A DNA stretch of 54,958 nt from Bacillota bacterium (GCA_021828865.1 JAJZCW010000022.1:1-54958), one strand, 5' to 3'. Positions 17,000-25,589 are shown, counted from the stretch's first letter. A program made the numbers and translations. The notes: a model not told the origin generated them from the letters alone.

Positions 17000-18115
17000 A
17001 TGAGAGATGAACGAGCAAAAAAGTTGGCTAATTTGATTGTAAATTATTCCGTAAAAGCAAAAAATGGCGACAAAATTTTGATCGAGATGTTTGGCCCGTC
17101 CACTGATTTGGGCAAAGAAATCATCGAGGCTGCTTACGAGGCAGGAGCTATTCCCTTTGTGCAGGTGCGTGATCAAAATGTCTGGCGATCTTGGATAAGA
17201 GGCGGTAATGCGGAGCAATTTATGCTGGCTGCCAAATTTGACCGCGGATTGATGGAAGAAATGGATTGCTATGTGGGGCTTCGGGGCAATGACAACATCA
17301 GCGAATATGCAGACGTACCTAGCGACAGAATGGCTTTGTTTGATTCACACTATGGGACTCCTGTTCATTCGGAGGCACGTGTAAAGGGCACCCGTTGGGT
17401 GGTGCTGCGTTATCCCAATGCATCGATGGCACAACTTGCTAATATGAGCACGGAGAGTTTCGAGGATTTTTATTATCAAGTCTGCACACTGGACTATGGA
17501 AAAATGAGAAATTCAATGGAAATATTGAAAAATTTAATGCAAAAGACCGACAAGGTTCACATTAAAGGGCCGGGAACCGATCTTTCCTTTAGTATCAAAG
17601 GAATACCTGCCATTCCATGTGCAGGCGAATTGAACATTCCCGATGGGGAAGTGTATACCGCACCAGTTCGCGATTCTGTCAATGGCGTCATCCGTTTTAA
17701 TACGCCTTCGCCTTATCGCGGCTATGTGTTTGAAAACATTGAACTGCATTTTGAAAATGGAAAAATTGTCAAATCCACAGCCAACGATTCAGATCGAATT
17801 ACAGAAATTTTTAACACCGATGAAGGCGCGCGTTACGTGGGCGAGTTCAGCTTTGGCCTGAACCCTTACATTAAAGAGCCGATGAAGGATATTTTATTTG
17901 ATGAGAAGATCGACGGCAGTTTTCATTTCACACCGGGGAATTGCTATGACGATGCTTATAATGGCAATCACTCGGCGATTCACTGGGATCTCGTGGCGAT
18001 TCAACGTCCTGAATACGGTGGTGGCGAAATTTGGCTTGACGGAATATTGGTCCGCAAAGACGGGCGGTTTGTGCTGCCGGAATTGGCTCCGCTGAATCCT
18101 GAAAATCTGGTCTAA
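17000..18115 (+). CDS. M29-family aminopeptidase (thermophilic metalloprotease type)
   Basis: 371 residues, the normal length of M29 aminopeptidases (AmpS, aminopeptidase T), cytosolic dinuclear-metal enzymes that remove N-terminal amino acids. Visible family features are the N-terminal alpha/beta domain (RAKKLANLIVNYS, then AYEAGAIPFVQV), the FPDGEV-like GELNIPDGEVYTAPV motif with the metal-binding Glu, GEFSFGLNP, and the C-terminal HFTPGNCYDDAYNGNHSAIHWD region with its metal-binding His and Asp. The ATG at 17000 follows GGGAGG; the open frame runs 231 bases further upstream but through the divergent small gene and lacks a start site. It is followed by mutY five bases later. Confidence 0.9.
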   Translation: MRDERAKKLANLIVNYSVKAKNGDKILIEMFGPSTDLGKEIIEAAYEAGAIPFVQVRDQNVWRSWIRGGNAEQFMLAAKFDRGLMEEMDCYVGLRGNDNISEYADVPSDRMALFDSHYGTPVHSEARVKGTRWVVLRYPNASMAQLANMSTESFEDFYYQVCTLDYGKMRNSMEILKNLMQKTDKVHIKGPGTDLSFSIKGIPAIPCAGELNIPDGEVYTAPVRDSVNGVIRFNTPSPYRGYVFENIELHFENGKIVKSTANDSDRITEIFNTDEGARYVGEFSFGLNPYIKEPMKDILFDEKIDGSFHFTPGNCYDDAYNGNHSAIHWDLVAIQRPEYGGGEIWLDGILVRKDGRFVLPELAPLNPENLV

Positions 18116-18120
18116 GCCTG

Positions 18121-19182
18121 ATGAGTTTGGAAAAAGCGTGGGTACAAGACCTTTTATCTTGGTATGAAAAAGAGCACCGTGCGCTTCCTTGGCGGCAAAA
18201 CCGCGACCCTTATCGCATCTGGATATCTGAGGTTATGTTGCAACAAACCAAGGTCGAGACGGTAATTCCCTACTACGAGCGATTCATGAGCAAATTCCCC
18301 ACACTGGATGATTTGGCTGCTGCGCCTGAAGATGAGGTGCTAAAAGCATGGGAGGGACTTGGCTATTATTCGCGCGCTCGTCACTTGCACGCTGCGGTGA
18401 AGGAAGTGTCGGCTAGGTACGAGGGTCGGGTGCCGGATGCCTATGAAGCGTTTCGCGCTCTTCCAGGAGTCGGCGATTACACCGCGGGCGCTGTGCTATC
18501 TATTGGATACGATGTCCCTGTTCCTGCGGTGGATGGAAATGTGCTTCGAGTATATGCTAGGTATGTGGGAATGAATGATAATGTGCTGTCTCCTAAAGTG
18601 CAAAAGCGGGTGCGCGAAGCGTTGTATCTCGTGATGCCGGAGGGGCGTTCCTCTGATTTTAATCAAGCAATAATGGAGCTTGGTGCGCTGGTGTGCAAGC
18701 CAAAGTCGCCTCGTTGCGATGACTGCCCACTGCACTTCACTTGTGTGGCTGCCAGATTGCAGATGCAGCATGAATTACCTGTGAGAACGAAAAGTGTTTC
18801 TGCAAAAGTGGAGCATTTGGCTGTTTTGATCTTGCGATCTGAGGACAAATGGCTGGTGCGTAAACGCCCCACTCGCGGACTCTTGGCCAATCTTTGGGAA
18901 CTTCCGTACGTGGTGATGGAGAACCCCCAAATAGATGGGAATATTCTAAAAGCACTGCATCAATTTTCGAATCAATTGGGGGCATCAACCAAAGATTTTG
19001 TATGGGTCGGAGAATATAAGCATGTTTTTTCCCATTTGACATGGGAGTTAAAGGTATACAGCAGTGAAGCAGAACCTTTTGAAGTGATGATGCCTTATCG
19101 ATGGATTGATGAGAAGGATCGACAGACTATGGCTTTTGGCCAGGTCTTCAATAAAATCCTATCAGCAATAGAAAAGTGGTGA
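18121..19182 (+). CDS. mutY: A/G-specific adenine glycosylase MutY
   Basis: Base-excision repair enzyme removing adenine opposite 8-oxoguanine. The 353 residues include the catalytic Glu region (EVMLQQTKVETV), the helix-hairpin-helix and conserved Asp (LPGVGDYTAGA ... AVDGNVLRV), and a [4Fe-4S] loop with Cys192, Cys199, Cys202 and Cys208 in C-X6-C-X2-C-X5-C spacing. A C-terminal NUDIX-like domain (about 230-353) recognises oxidised guanine. It starts five bases after the aminopeptidase gene and ends five bases before the HesB-like gene, so the three probably form one operon. Confidence 0.95.
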   Translation: MSLEKAWVQDLLSWYEKEHRALPWRQNRDPYRIWISEVMLQQTKVETVIPYYERFMSKFPTLDDLAAAPEDEVLKAWEGLGYYSRARHLHAAVKEVSARYEGRVPDAYEAFRALPGVGDYTAGAVLSIGYDVPVPAVDGNVLRVYARYVGMNDNVLSPKVQKRVREALYLVMPEGRSSDFNQAIMELGALVCKPKSPRCDDCPLHFTCVAARLQMQHELPVRTKSVSAKVEHLAVLILRSEDKWLVRKRPTRGLLANLWELPYVVMENPQIDGNILKALHQFSNQLGASTKDFVWVGEYKHVFSHLTWELKVYSSEAEPFEVMMPYRWIDEKDRQTMAFGQVFNKILSAIEKW

Positions 19183-19187
19183 CCAGA

Positions 19188-19496
19188 ATGGCTATCCCTG
19201 TCGTTGTCATTGACGATGAAGGCGCCCGCCGCATGCATGAGATTATTCAGGAGGAACACGCAGAGGACCTGTATGTGCGGATTGAGGCGTCACCGGGGTG
19301 AGGGGGAGTGCGTTTTGCCATCGCTCTGGACGAGCGGTCAAACCGTGATGTGGATGTACTCGTCAAAGGGATCCCTTTTATTATAGATTCCTTCACATTA
19401 ACATTGCTTCGTGAGGACGAGGTGGTCATTCAATACCAACCTGATCGCGACAGTTTTATGGTGGCCACCAGGCATCTACGTGTAGGCACCTGTTGA
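19188..19496 (+). CDS. HesB-like protein, probable selenoprotein with in-frame UGA at codon 38
   Basis: The frame opens at ATG 19188, meets TGA at 19299-19301 and continues to TGA at 19494-19496, giving 102 residues if the first TGA is read as selenocysteine. The context SPG-U-GGVRFAIALDE matches the A-type (IscA/HesB) signature in which a Cys sits between Gly residues. Both sides read as one small HesB-like domain: a helical N-terminus (DDEGARRMHEIIQEE), then LYVRIEAS, then GIPFIIDSFT. Sec-containing HesB-like proteins are an established prokaryotic family. A hairpin with bacterial SECIS geometry follows the TGA. It directly follows mutY and would act as an Fe-S carrier or redox protein. A frameless stop with reinitiation at GTG 19308 is the alternative. 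No sel genes are in the window. Confidence 0.8.
19312..19343 (+). promoter_or_regulatory. SECIS-like stem-loop downstream of the in-frame UGA
   Basis: The apical stem CGCTC (19322-19326) with GAGCG (19332-19336) carries the loop TGGAC; one A-T and one T-G pair extend it, and an outer helix GTTT/AAAC plus G-C (19312-19317 with 19339-19343) lengthens it with bulges on the 5' side only. The loop has a G in its first two bases and begins 25 bases after the UGA, inside the 16-37 base range described for bacterial SECIS elements. Confidence 0.65.
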
Positions 19497-19505
19497 GTGC
19501 CTGTC

Positions 19506-19534
19506 GTGACAGCCAGGACAATTCATTGTAATAT
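19506..19534 (+). promoter_or_regulatory. Candidate sigma-A promoter of the BI-1 family gene
   Basis: GTGACA (19506-19511) and TAATAT (19529-19534) are separated by 17 bases, about 35 bases ahead of the ATG at 19569. The -35 matches five of six consensus positions and the -10 four of six. Confidence 0.4.
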
Positions 19535-19568
19535 AAAGTAGTGTGCCAATTAAAAGGAGGAATTCTTG

Positions 19569-20216
19569 ATGTTTGGTTATTCCAATCCGGAAGTTCGCGC
19601 GGTGCGCAGTCGGGTGTTCCTGGGATTGTTTGGCACGCTGCTTGCAGCTGCAGCGGGATCTGTGATTGGTCAGTATGTTCCGCCAACGCTTACGATGTTC
19701 TTAATGTTTGCGGAAATTGTGATGGTATTTGTGGCTTCCTTCGTCAGTCGCAGGCGTGCTGTCGGATGGACATTTGTTTTTGCATTTTCTGTGATATCCG
19801 GAATTACCCTTACGCCAATACTCGCGTATTACACACAGGCGATTGGTGTGCAAATGGTGCGGGAAGCGTTTATTGTCACCGCAGCTGCATTTGCCGTCAC
19901 CGCATTTGTAGGATCCAGGAAATCACTCGATTTTGGTTGGCTTGGCCACTTGGTGTTTGCCGCGTTAATTGTGCTTTTGGGGCTTGGGATCATCAGTTTC
20001 TTCATTCCCTTTAGCAGTAGTTTGTCATTTGTCTATACCTACCTTGGCATTGCCGTGTTTGTTGGCTATCTGCTCTTTGATGTCAATCGGCTGACTCGTT
20101 ACGGTGTCAGCGCTGAGCAGGTGCCAATGGTGGTGCTTCAATTGTATTTGGATTTCGTGAACCTCTTCCTTTTTATACTGAGGTTATTCGGGTTAAACAT
20201 TAAACCCCGAAGTTAA
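19569..20216 (+). CDS. Bax inhibitor-1/YetJ family membrane protein
   Basis: 215 residues with seven predicted membrane helices. Family features are the paired-Gly helix starts, FAFSVISGITLTPILAYY near the middle, and the C-terminal part with the conserved acidic residues (YLLFDVNRLTRYG, then ALQLYLDFVNLFLFILRLFG-like end). Bacterial members such as YetJ are pH-sensitive calcium leak channels. The ATG at 19569 has an optimal AGGAGG site; a TTG three bases earlier is less likely. Confidence 0.9.
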   Translation: MFGYSNPEVRAVRSRVFLGLFGTLLAAAAGSVIGQYVPPTLTMFLMFAEIVMVFVASFVSRRRAVGWTFVFAFSVISGITLTPILAYYTQAIGVQMVREAFIVTAAAFAVTAFVGSRKSLDFGWLGHLVFAALIVLLGLGIISFFIPFSSSLSFVYTYLGIAVFVGYLLFDVNRLTRYGVSAEQVPMVVLQLYLDFVNLFLFILRLFGLNIKPRS

Positions 20217-20248
20217 TCAGAATTACTGCATAGGTCAGGACGATATGC

Positions 20249-20953
20249 ATGGCAAAAAAAGCCTTGTACTTTGAAGTAGCCAAAAAAATAGAAAATGCGA
20301 TTCTGCGTGGCGAGTGGGCATCAGGGCAAAAGCTTCCCTCAATCCTTGAGCTTGCCACGCGTTTTTCAGTTTCAAAAGCGGTGATGCGAGAGGCTTGCAG
20401 CCTACTCGTTGGTACTGGTGTACTTGAGTTGCGTCATGGAGACGGCACCTATGTCAAAACATTGACATTAGATACAATCATGCCTCCGATACAGGCGGCA
20501 TTGTTGTTAGGCATGTCTGATCTTTATTCATTGCTGGAGGTCGGATTATGGCTCGAACGTGGTGTGGTGAGTGTTGCTGCCGCTCGACGAAATGAAAGGC
20601 ATATTCGCGAATTGGCAGAGTCCCTTTTTTTGATGGAAACAGGGGAAGACCAATTTGCTTCCGTCATCGCGGCAGAGCGCCAATTCCACGGTGTACTTGC
20701 GGAGGCGTCTGGTAATTCAATTGCTATTAATTTGCTTCGGGTACTCTACCCATCTCTTGCAAGCGCGTTGGAAGTTTTGGCTGAGGATGGTGAAGTGCCT
20801 GAGTTAGTGGTGGCCGTGCACCGTGTTCTCTATGACAGTATGGAGAAACGGGATACAGAGGCGGCGGAGCGGCAAATCGTCATCTATCGTCGAGCTTTAC
20901 AGGATCGAGTTCTGCAAAAGAGGGAGCAAACGGCCCGTAATCCCATACTGTAA
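20249..20953 (+). CDS. GntR/FadR-family transcriptional regulator (FCD domain)
   Basis: 234 residues: a winged-helix DNA-binding domain (about 5-72; KLPSILELATRFSVSKAVMREA, wing HGDGTYVK) followed by an all-helical FCD effector domain (about 95-215) with the typical ERQFHGVLAEASGN motif that carries metal- or acid-binding His/Asp residues. The target operon is unclear. The next gene, a response regulator, begins 25 bases downstream, so this regulator may be co-transcribed with that two-component system. Confidence 0.9.
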   Translation: MAKKALYFEVAKKIENAILRGEWASGQKLPSILELATRFSVSKAVMREACSLLVGTGVLELRHGDGTYVKTLTLDTIMPPIQAALLLGMSDLYSLLEVGLWLERGVVSVAAARRNERHIRELAESLFLMETGEDQFASVIAAERQFHGVLAEASGNSIAINLLRVLYPSLASALEVLAEDGEVPELVVAVHRVLYDSMEKRDTEAAERQIVIYRRALQDRVLQKREQTARNPIL

Positions 20954-20978
20954 TTTGCTGACTTCAGGGGGGGAGAGC

Positions 20979-21686
20979 TTGGGTTCTCAAAAGTCAATTT
21001 TTGTCATCGATGATGACGAAAGTGTGCGCACTGTTATGGAACGCTATTTGACCAGAGAAGGTTATGCTGTTGAAAGCTATGCCACTGCCGAAGCGGCAAT
21101 GCTGAAGATGAAACAACAACTCCCTGATATGTTGATTCTTGATATTATGCTTCCGGGAATGAGCGGATACGACCTTTGCAAATGGATCAGGCTACGCAGT
21201 GAAGTTCCTATCATCATGGTTTCTGCAAGAGATGAGGAAGTGGACCGGATTTTGGGATTGGAACTTGGATCTGACGACTATCTTTCCAAGCCGTTTTCTC
21301 CTCGGGAATTGGTGGCAAGAGTGAGAACGGTGTTCAGCAGAATGCGTGGTTCAATGAATGTCATCGAAAATGAAGCGGAAAGTGTGGCTGCTTTTCCTAA
21401 TTGTGCAGACTTGGTGTTGCGCGAAGAAGAGCGGCGGATTATGTGCAAAAATACTGAAGTAAGTTTAACTTCTAAAGAGTTTGAATTGCTTGCATTCTTA
21501 ATCAAACATAAAAGTAAAGCCTTTACTAGGGAGCAATTGCTCAGTCAGGTATGGGGATATGAATTTATTGGTGATGAACGGGCTATTGATGACTTGGTGA
21601 AGCGCCTGCGAAAGAAAATCAGTTCTGTCAATTCAACGGCAGAAATCGTGACAGTATGGGGATTTGGTTATAAATTGGAAGGTTAG
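20979..21686 (+). CDS. OmpR/PhoB-family response regulator
   Basis: 235 residues starting at TTG 20979 after GGGGGGAG. The receiver domain (about 5-118) has the acidic triad (FVIDDDES), the phosphoacceptor Asp in LILDIMLPGMSGYDL, Ser/Thr in VSARDEE and Lys in LSKPFSPREL. A winged-helix effector domain fills about 140-235 (LTSKEFELLAFLIKH ... VWGFGYKLE). It appears intact. Its cognate histidine kinase, encoded immediately downstream, is broken, so the regulator may be an orphan or be phosphorylated by another kinase. Confidence 0.92.
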   Translation: MGSQKSIFVIDDDESVRTVMERYLTREGYAVESYATAEAAMLKMKQQLPDMLILDIMLPGMSGYDLCKWIRLRSEVPIIMVSARDEEVDRILGLELGSDDYLSKPFSPRELVARVRTVFSRMRGSMNVIENEAESVAAFPNCADLVLREEERRIMCKNTEVSLTSKEFELLAFLIKHKSKAFTREQLLSQVWGYEFIGDERAIDDLVKRLRKKISSVNSTAEIVTVWGFGYKLEG

Positions 21687-21703
21687 CGATATGAGGTGAA
21701 TCA

Positions 21704-22668
21704 ATGCGAGTGTCCGTAGCCTTTAGGGTGGTTGCTGTTTACCTTGTGATGAGCGCAATTACACTTGGTCTAGCCGGGATTTTAACTAATCGCACCATTA
21801 AAGTGTATGTGATCAACTCAACGAAGGGAGCACTGATCGCAGACTCTCGCTGGGTAATTGCCAAATTCGAAAACTATCATAAAAATGATAATGCTTCATT
21901 GACAAACCCATTATATTTAACTAATACGATGGTCGCCGCGCAATTAGTGAACAGTGAATATATGATAGTGAACTCGAGTGGTAGTATTTTACTAAATAAT
22001 TTTTCTTCCAAATTTCCACGTTGATGGGCATATTGTTGACAAGACAAATCACGAAACCGATCACAATAATAAAAACTGCCATCGAGCACGTAAAGAACCG
22101 TGACTTTTCAGCTGTTCCTGAGTTAAAAAGCAAAGATGAATGGGGGAATTTCGTTCATGCGTTTGCAGCAATGGTTCAATCATTACGCGCTTTTGACGAA
22201 GGGCAAAAGCGGTTTTTGCAAAACGCATCTCATGAACTGAAGACGCCTTTAATGGCAATTCGGGGTTATGCGGAAGGGCTTCGTGATGAAGTATTCGACC
22301 CTGAGGAAGCCCACCGGGTTCTCGACATTATCGCTCAGGAAAGCGTGCGTCTCAAAAGAATTGTGGACGACCTTATTTATTTGTCTAAACTTGAAACATT
22401 AGATGAAGTTTATCATTTTGTGCAATTCGATATGGCAATTGCCATCTATAAAACCATTGAACGAATCCACCCATTAGCCAAAGAGAAAGGCATCAGGATT
22501 ATGCCTGATGTCCCAGAACATATGGTATTTGCACTGGTAGATAGGGACAAAATTGTACAGGCGCTGTTAAATCATGCAGCCAATGCGATACGTCATGCAA
22601 AACGGCAGATTTATGCAGAAAACATCGAAGGCGGCGGCGCACGTTTTATCATTTTGTTACCTGCATAA
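21704..22668 (+). pseudogene. Decayed sensor histidine kinase gene (two internal deletions)
   Basis: The first part (ATG 21704 to TGA 22024) encodes one membrane helix and part of an extracytoplasmic domain, then stops. The second part, in another frame (from 22021 or 22024), begins with only five residues of the expected second membrane helix (MGILL) and runs into a HAMP linker, a good dimerisation domain with the phospho-His (NASHELKTPLMAIRGY) and an N-box-like NHAANAIRHAKR. It then jumps straight to QIYAENIEGGGARF, which normally ends a kinase, so the ATP-lid motifs (DxGxG, GLGL) are missing. Both gaps are best explained by deletions. The neighbouring response regulator is intact. A truncated but expressed two-piece protein cannot be excluded. 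Confidence 0.75.
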
Positions 22669-22703
22669 GGTAAAAGAACGGTGAGTGGAAGGCAGGATTC
22701 CGG

Positions 22704-23831
22704 GTGGACAACGAACGAGTTGCAATGAGAGCTTATTTTTTTAGGCTATTAGAGATTGTAGCCATCATTTTATTGATGTTTCTATTATTCTTTGCATTTG
22801 CAAAAGTGTTGACTTATATTCTGCCTTTTGTGATTGGCTTTGTCATTGCTGTAGCGCTGCTGCCTTTGGTTAAATGGCTGGAAAAAACCGGCATACCAAG
22901 AAATGTAGCCATTATTGTGGTGATGGTCGTGGTGCTTGGCGGACTCTCGGCGGTGCTTGTCTTTTTGGCGTTTCGAGGGACTGAAGAGGCGGTGAATCTG
23001 GGAGCTATCTTACCCCATTATTTTAGCAAGTGGAGAAATTGGGCGGAAAGCGCGATCCAGCAGGGGATGTCAGTGTACGCTCATTTGCCGTCAAAAATGG
23101 TTTCCGCAGTGCAAAGCACTACCAATTCAGCGGTGGATCAGGTGAGAGTTTTTGCAGTTGGATTATTGACAGGGATTTTTACAGATGTGGCGCTGTTGCC
23201 AAGTTTTATTGTCATCCTGATCATTTCCATAATTGCCAGTTATTTTATCATGGCAGAAAGAGATGCACTGGTCGCGTTTACTAGGCGAATTCTCCCACCT
23301 GGATGGGCGCCAAAACTGCGCATTGTGGTGACGGATGTCAGTCGTGCCATTTCTGGATTATTAAGGGCACAACTGGTACTTATCGCAGTCACCGTTGTCG
23401 TGGGTATTGTAGGGCTCGCGATTATGCGCATAGGCTACTCGTTGATTCTAGGTACGGCCATTGGACTCACAGGTTGGGTGCCAATTGTGGGATCGGGGCT
23501 GATCACTTTTCCCTGGGCGCTTGGTGCGCTAGTCATGGGCAATTATATTCTGGCGATAAAAGTGCTTTTGCTGCAGGCCATTGCAACGAGTATCAGGCAT
23601 ATCATCGAGCCCAAATTACTCGCTTCCAACATGGGGTTAGGGACGTTTCCAACACTAATCGGGATGTACATTGGGCTTACCAGCATGGGGATCCTAGGGA
23701 TACTCCTTGGCCCTATCATGATCATTGCTTTACGGTCGCTCATCAGGGCGGACATCTTTTCAGATATTTTGCCGGAAAGAAGTACCTTAGAACGAAAAGA
23801 GGATATTGGGGGCAAAGAGAGAAACTCATAA
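22704..23831 (+). CDS. ytvI: YtvI-like sporulation integral membrane protein (AI-2E transporter family)
   Basis: 375 residues with the AI-2E/PerM topology: three N-terminal helices (IVAIILLMFLLFF, then YILPFVIGFVIAVAL), an extracytoplasmic segment, then a block of helices including VLLLQAIATSIRHIIEPKLL and the GTFPTLIGMYIGL motif of the family. B. subtilis YtvI is a sporulation protein of this family; its transport role is unproven. The start is GTG 22704 or ATG 22725, both with modest ribosome sites. Confidence 0.85.
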   Translation: MDNERVAMRAYFFRLLEIVAIILLMFLLFFAFAKVLTYILPFVIGFVIAVALLPLVKWLEKTGIPRNVAIIVVMVVVLGGLSAVLVFLAFRGTEEAVNLGAILPHYFSKWRNWAESAIQQGMSVYAHLPSKMVSAVQSTTNSAVDQVRVFAVGLLTGIFTDVALLPSFIVILIISIIASYFIMAERDALVAFTRRILPPGWAPKLRIVVTDVSRAISGLLRAQLVLIAVTVVVGIVGLAIMRIGYSLILGTAIGLTGWVPIVGSGLITFPWALGALVMGNYILAIKVLLLQAIATSIRHIIEPKLLASNMGLGTFPTLIGMYIGLTSMGILGILLGPIMIIALRSLIRADIFSDILPERSTLERKEDIGGKERNS

Positions 23832-23869
23832 ACAATATGCATGTCGGACCTTTATATGGGGATGTTTAT

Positions 23870-24415
23870 ATGGCTGACCAAAATGATAGTTGGCGTATCA
23901 TGAGCCATAAGTATGACGGTAAAATCCATCGAGTATGGACTTGCGCCTATCCAATCAAGAAAAATTCTACGTATCATGATGAATTTGTTCCTGATTTGAT
24001 GTTGAGAATACCGGCATATGCAAAAGTGGTGGAAGCAAATGGGAAAGAATGGTCCAGCAATTATGACGTGATTGCCTGTTTTTATGAGCGAATGTATTAC
24101 CAGGTGATGGTGCTTCGAAAAGGGCACCACAATGAATATTATTGCAACAGTTGCGCAGTGGCGGAGATTAGCCAAAAAAGCAAGACGGTCAGCTTTATTG
24201 ACCTCGATCTTGACCTTATAATCGATAAAAATCACATCATGAGAGTCGTTGATCAAAATGAATTTGAGGAAAATTCGATGCGATATCAGTACCCTGAAGA
24301 ACTTAAAATGCGAGTAAAAAACGACCTTTCAGAGTTAATGAGGCAGGTGCGTCAGCAAAAAGGGGTATTTTCCCATCGTTTTACGTTTCCAGAACATCAG
24401 ATAAATAACCAATAA
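23870..24415 (+). CDS. DUF402 family protein (nucleoside di/triphosphate phosphatase type)
   Basis: 181 residues from ATG 23870, preceded by GGGGA; an in-frame ATG at 23837 would add 11 residues without a good site. The sequence follows DUF402 closely: SHKYDGKIHRVW at the start, CFYERMYYQVMVL, YYCNSCAVAEI, FIDLDLDLII and the C-terminal QQKGVFSHRF. The family includes Staphylococcus and Bacillus enzymes shown to hydrolyse nucleoside tri- and diphosphates, with conserved Asp residues in the DLDLDL-type motif coordinating metal. Spacing to ytvI is small, so they may share a transcript. Confidence 0.85.
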   Translation: MADQNDSWRIMSHKYDGKIHRVWTCAYPIKKNSTYHDEFVPDLMLRIPAYAKVVEANGKEWSSNYDVIACFYERMYYQVMVLRKGHHNEYYCNSCAVAEISQKSKTVSFIDLDLDLIIDKNHIMRVVDQNEFEENSMRYQYPEELKMRVKNDLSELMRQVRQQKGVFSHRFTFPEHQINNQ

Positions 24416-24424
24416 AAACAGTGG

Positions 24425-24458
24425 TGGGCCAAAGACAAGTTGGCTACACTTTGGCCCA
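24425..24458. terminator. Stem-loop between convergent genes, probable terminator
   Basis: TGGGCCAAAG pairs perfectly with CTTTGGCCCA around a 14-base loop. The minus-strand side leads into GTTTTTATTGG a few bases later; the plus-strand side lacks a T-run. It lies between the DUF402 gene (ends 24415) and rsfA (ends 24475). Confidence 0.6.
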
Positions 24459-24474
24459 TGTCCAAATAGTCCGC

Positions 24475-25038
24475 TTACTCAGTGTGATTCGGTGCATAGT
24501 CTACTGACATCCACTTTCGGGCACGTTCCATGATTTCGAGTAATGCTTTTGAATCGGCCTCGAGTTGTTCCGGTGTGGAGATGGTAGAGGATGTTTCTAC
24601 GCTTTTTTCTGTCGCATCTTGCAATCTCTCTTCCAAATCTTGATTTCGTTGCTGCGTGCGAAATAGTTCTTCATGCATTTCCTGATATCGGCGTTCAAAA
24701 TCACGAAGTCCGCGTATCAATAGATCAAAAGTTAGCTCTTTTTCACCACCGAGTGGAATCGCTGTCCGGCCTGGTCTGCGATGGCGCCTTTCCTCCAGTG
24801 CTTTTCTGCGAATCGCTTTCGCCTCTTTTACGGCGTCATCATAGTGTCTGCGCACCACGCCATTCCAGCGGTATCCACAGGCAGCCGCAGTACGACCGAG
24901 CAAATTCGCCGCTTCTTCAAAAGCGATTAACTGTGTACTGCCTTCACGGATATGTCGTAAAACCAGTTCGGCTAGTGTGACATCATCTTCGGGCGTCCAA
25001 GCGTCTGACCGAGAAGCCCACCTTTCCATTAATTCCAT
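24475..25038 (-). CDS. rsfA: RsfA-family prespore regulator
   Basis: 187 residues. The N-terminal Myb/SANT-like domain (about 10-75) has the RsfA signature: DAWTPEDDVTLAELVLRHIREG, then AFEEAANLLGRTAAACGYRWN. A C-terminal coiled coil follows (about 110-145). RsfA of B. subtilis is a forespore regulator that fine-tunes sigma-F genes. The ATG at 25038 follows GGAGGGAG. It marks the organism as a spore former. Confidence 0.92.
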   Translation of the reverse strand: MELMERWASRSDAWTPEDDVTLAELVLRHIREGSTQLIAFEEAANLLGRTAAACGYRWNGVVRRHYDDAVKEAKAIRRKALEERRHRRPGRTAIPLGGEKELTFDLLIRGLRDFERRYQEMHEELFRTQQRNQDLEERLQDATEKSVETSSTISTPEQLEADSKALLEIMERARKWMSVDYAPNHTE

Positions 25039-25163
25039 GCTGTACTCCCTCCAAGCATTGATACTCTCGTTATATCCTAAAATTGGAAGAAAGATACATA
25101 CTCTTACCTTCTCAATTTCATCGTATGTTTATCATAGAGAGGGGTGCATGGAGGAAAAGAGAT

Positions 25164-25469
25164 TTAAGAATTTTCGTTGATATCCTGAAAATCAAGTGCC
25201 AAAATGCTATCCGTATTCTCAATCAACTTTGCGTAGACTTTTTGATGCTCAGGATGAGGGGAATAAGCATTCAGACTCTCCTGATCGATAAATGTCGAGG
25301 AAATGCCAGCATGGTATCCTAGGCTTCTGCTGGAAAAATTATGACCGACCTGATAGCGTACGATTCCTGGAATCTTGTGTTGCAACTCAGACAACTCATG
25401 CAAAATGGCATCGATTTCTTCTTTGTTGGAGCTTTCCTTCCACTTAAATAGCACAATATGTTCAATCAT
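25164..25469 (-). CDS. Dabb (stress-responsive A/B barrel) domain protein
   Basis: A 101-residue single-domain protein. The opening IEHIVLFKWKE, the middle SELQHKIPGIVRYQVG and the end YSPHPEHQKVY fit the dimeric alpha/beta barrel family (PF07876). Members have varied roles (stress proteins, cyclases, EthD-like), so the activity is unknown. The ATG at 25469 follows an AAGGAGG site. Confidence 0.85.
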   Translation of the reverse strand: MIEHIVLFKWKESSNKEEIDAILHELSELQHKIPGIVRYQVGHNFSSRSLGYHAGISSTFIDQESLNAYSPHPEHQKVYAKLIENTDSILALDFQDINENS

Positions 25470-25589
25470 CTTTTTGCCTCCTTGGTATTGATTATAAGCA
25501 TAGCCATCATAAAAAGATAAGGTGATGTGCGATCGCTTTCTCAGTATGATACACTACCATAAAACAACAACAGTTGCGGAGGGGTTTAT

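Noticed and set aside
19308..19496. Separate 62-residue ORF starting at GTG 19308
   Set aside because: Although GGGGGA precedes it, the product would start in the middle of the HesB-like fold; a UGA-read full-length protein explains both halves better.
19484..19502. AGGCAC/GTGCCT hairpin at the end of the HesB-like gene as a terminator
   Set aside because: Only six pairs and no T-run follow; a promoter-like sequence starts immediately after.
22015..22030. TGA at 22022 in the kinase gene as a second selenocysteine codon
   Set aside because: The frame after it meets another TGA within a few codons and does not code for kinase sequence; the kinase continues in a different frame.
23303..23869. 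Long N-terminal extension of the DUF402 protein
   Set aside because: This part is an out-of-frame reading of the ytvI gene and has Cys/His/Trp-rich nonsense composition.
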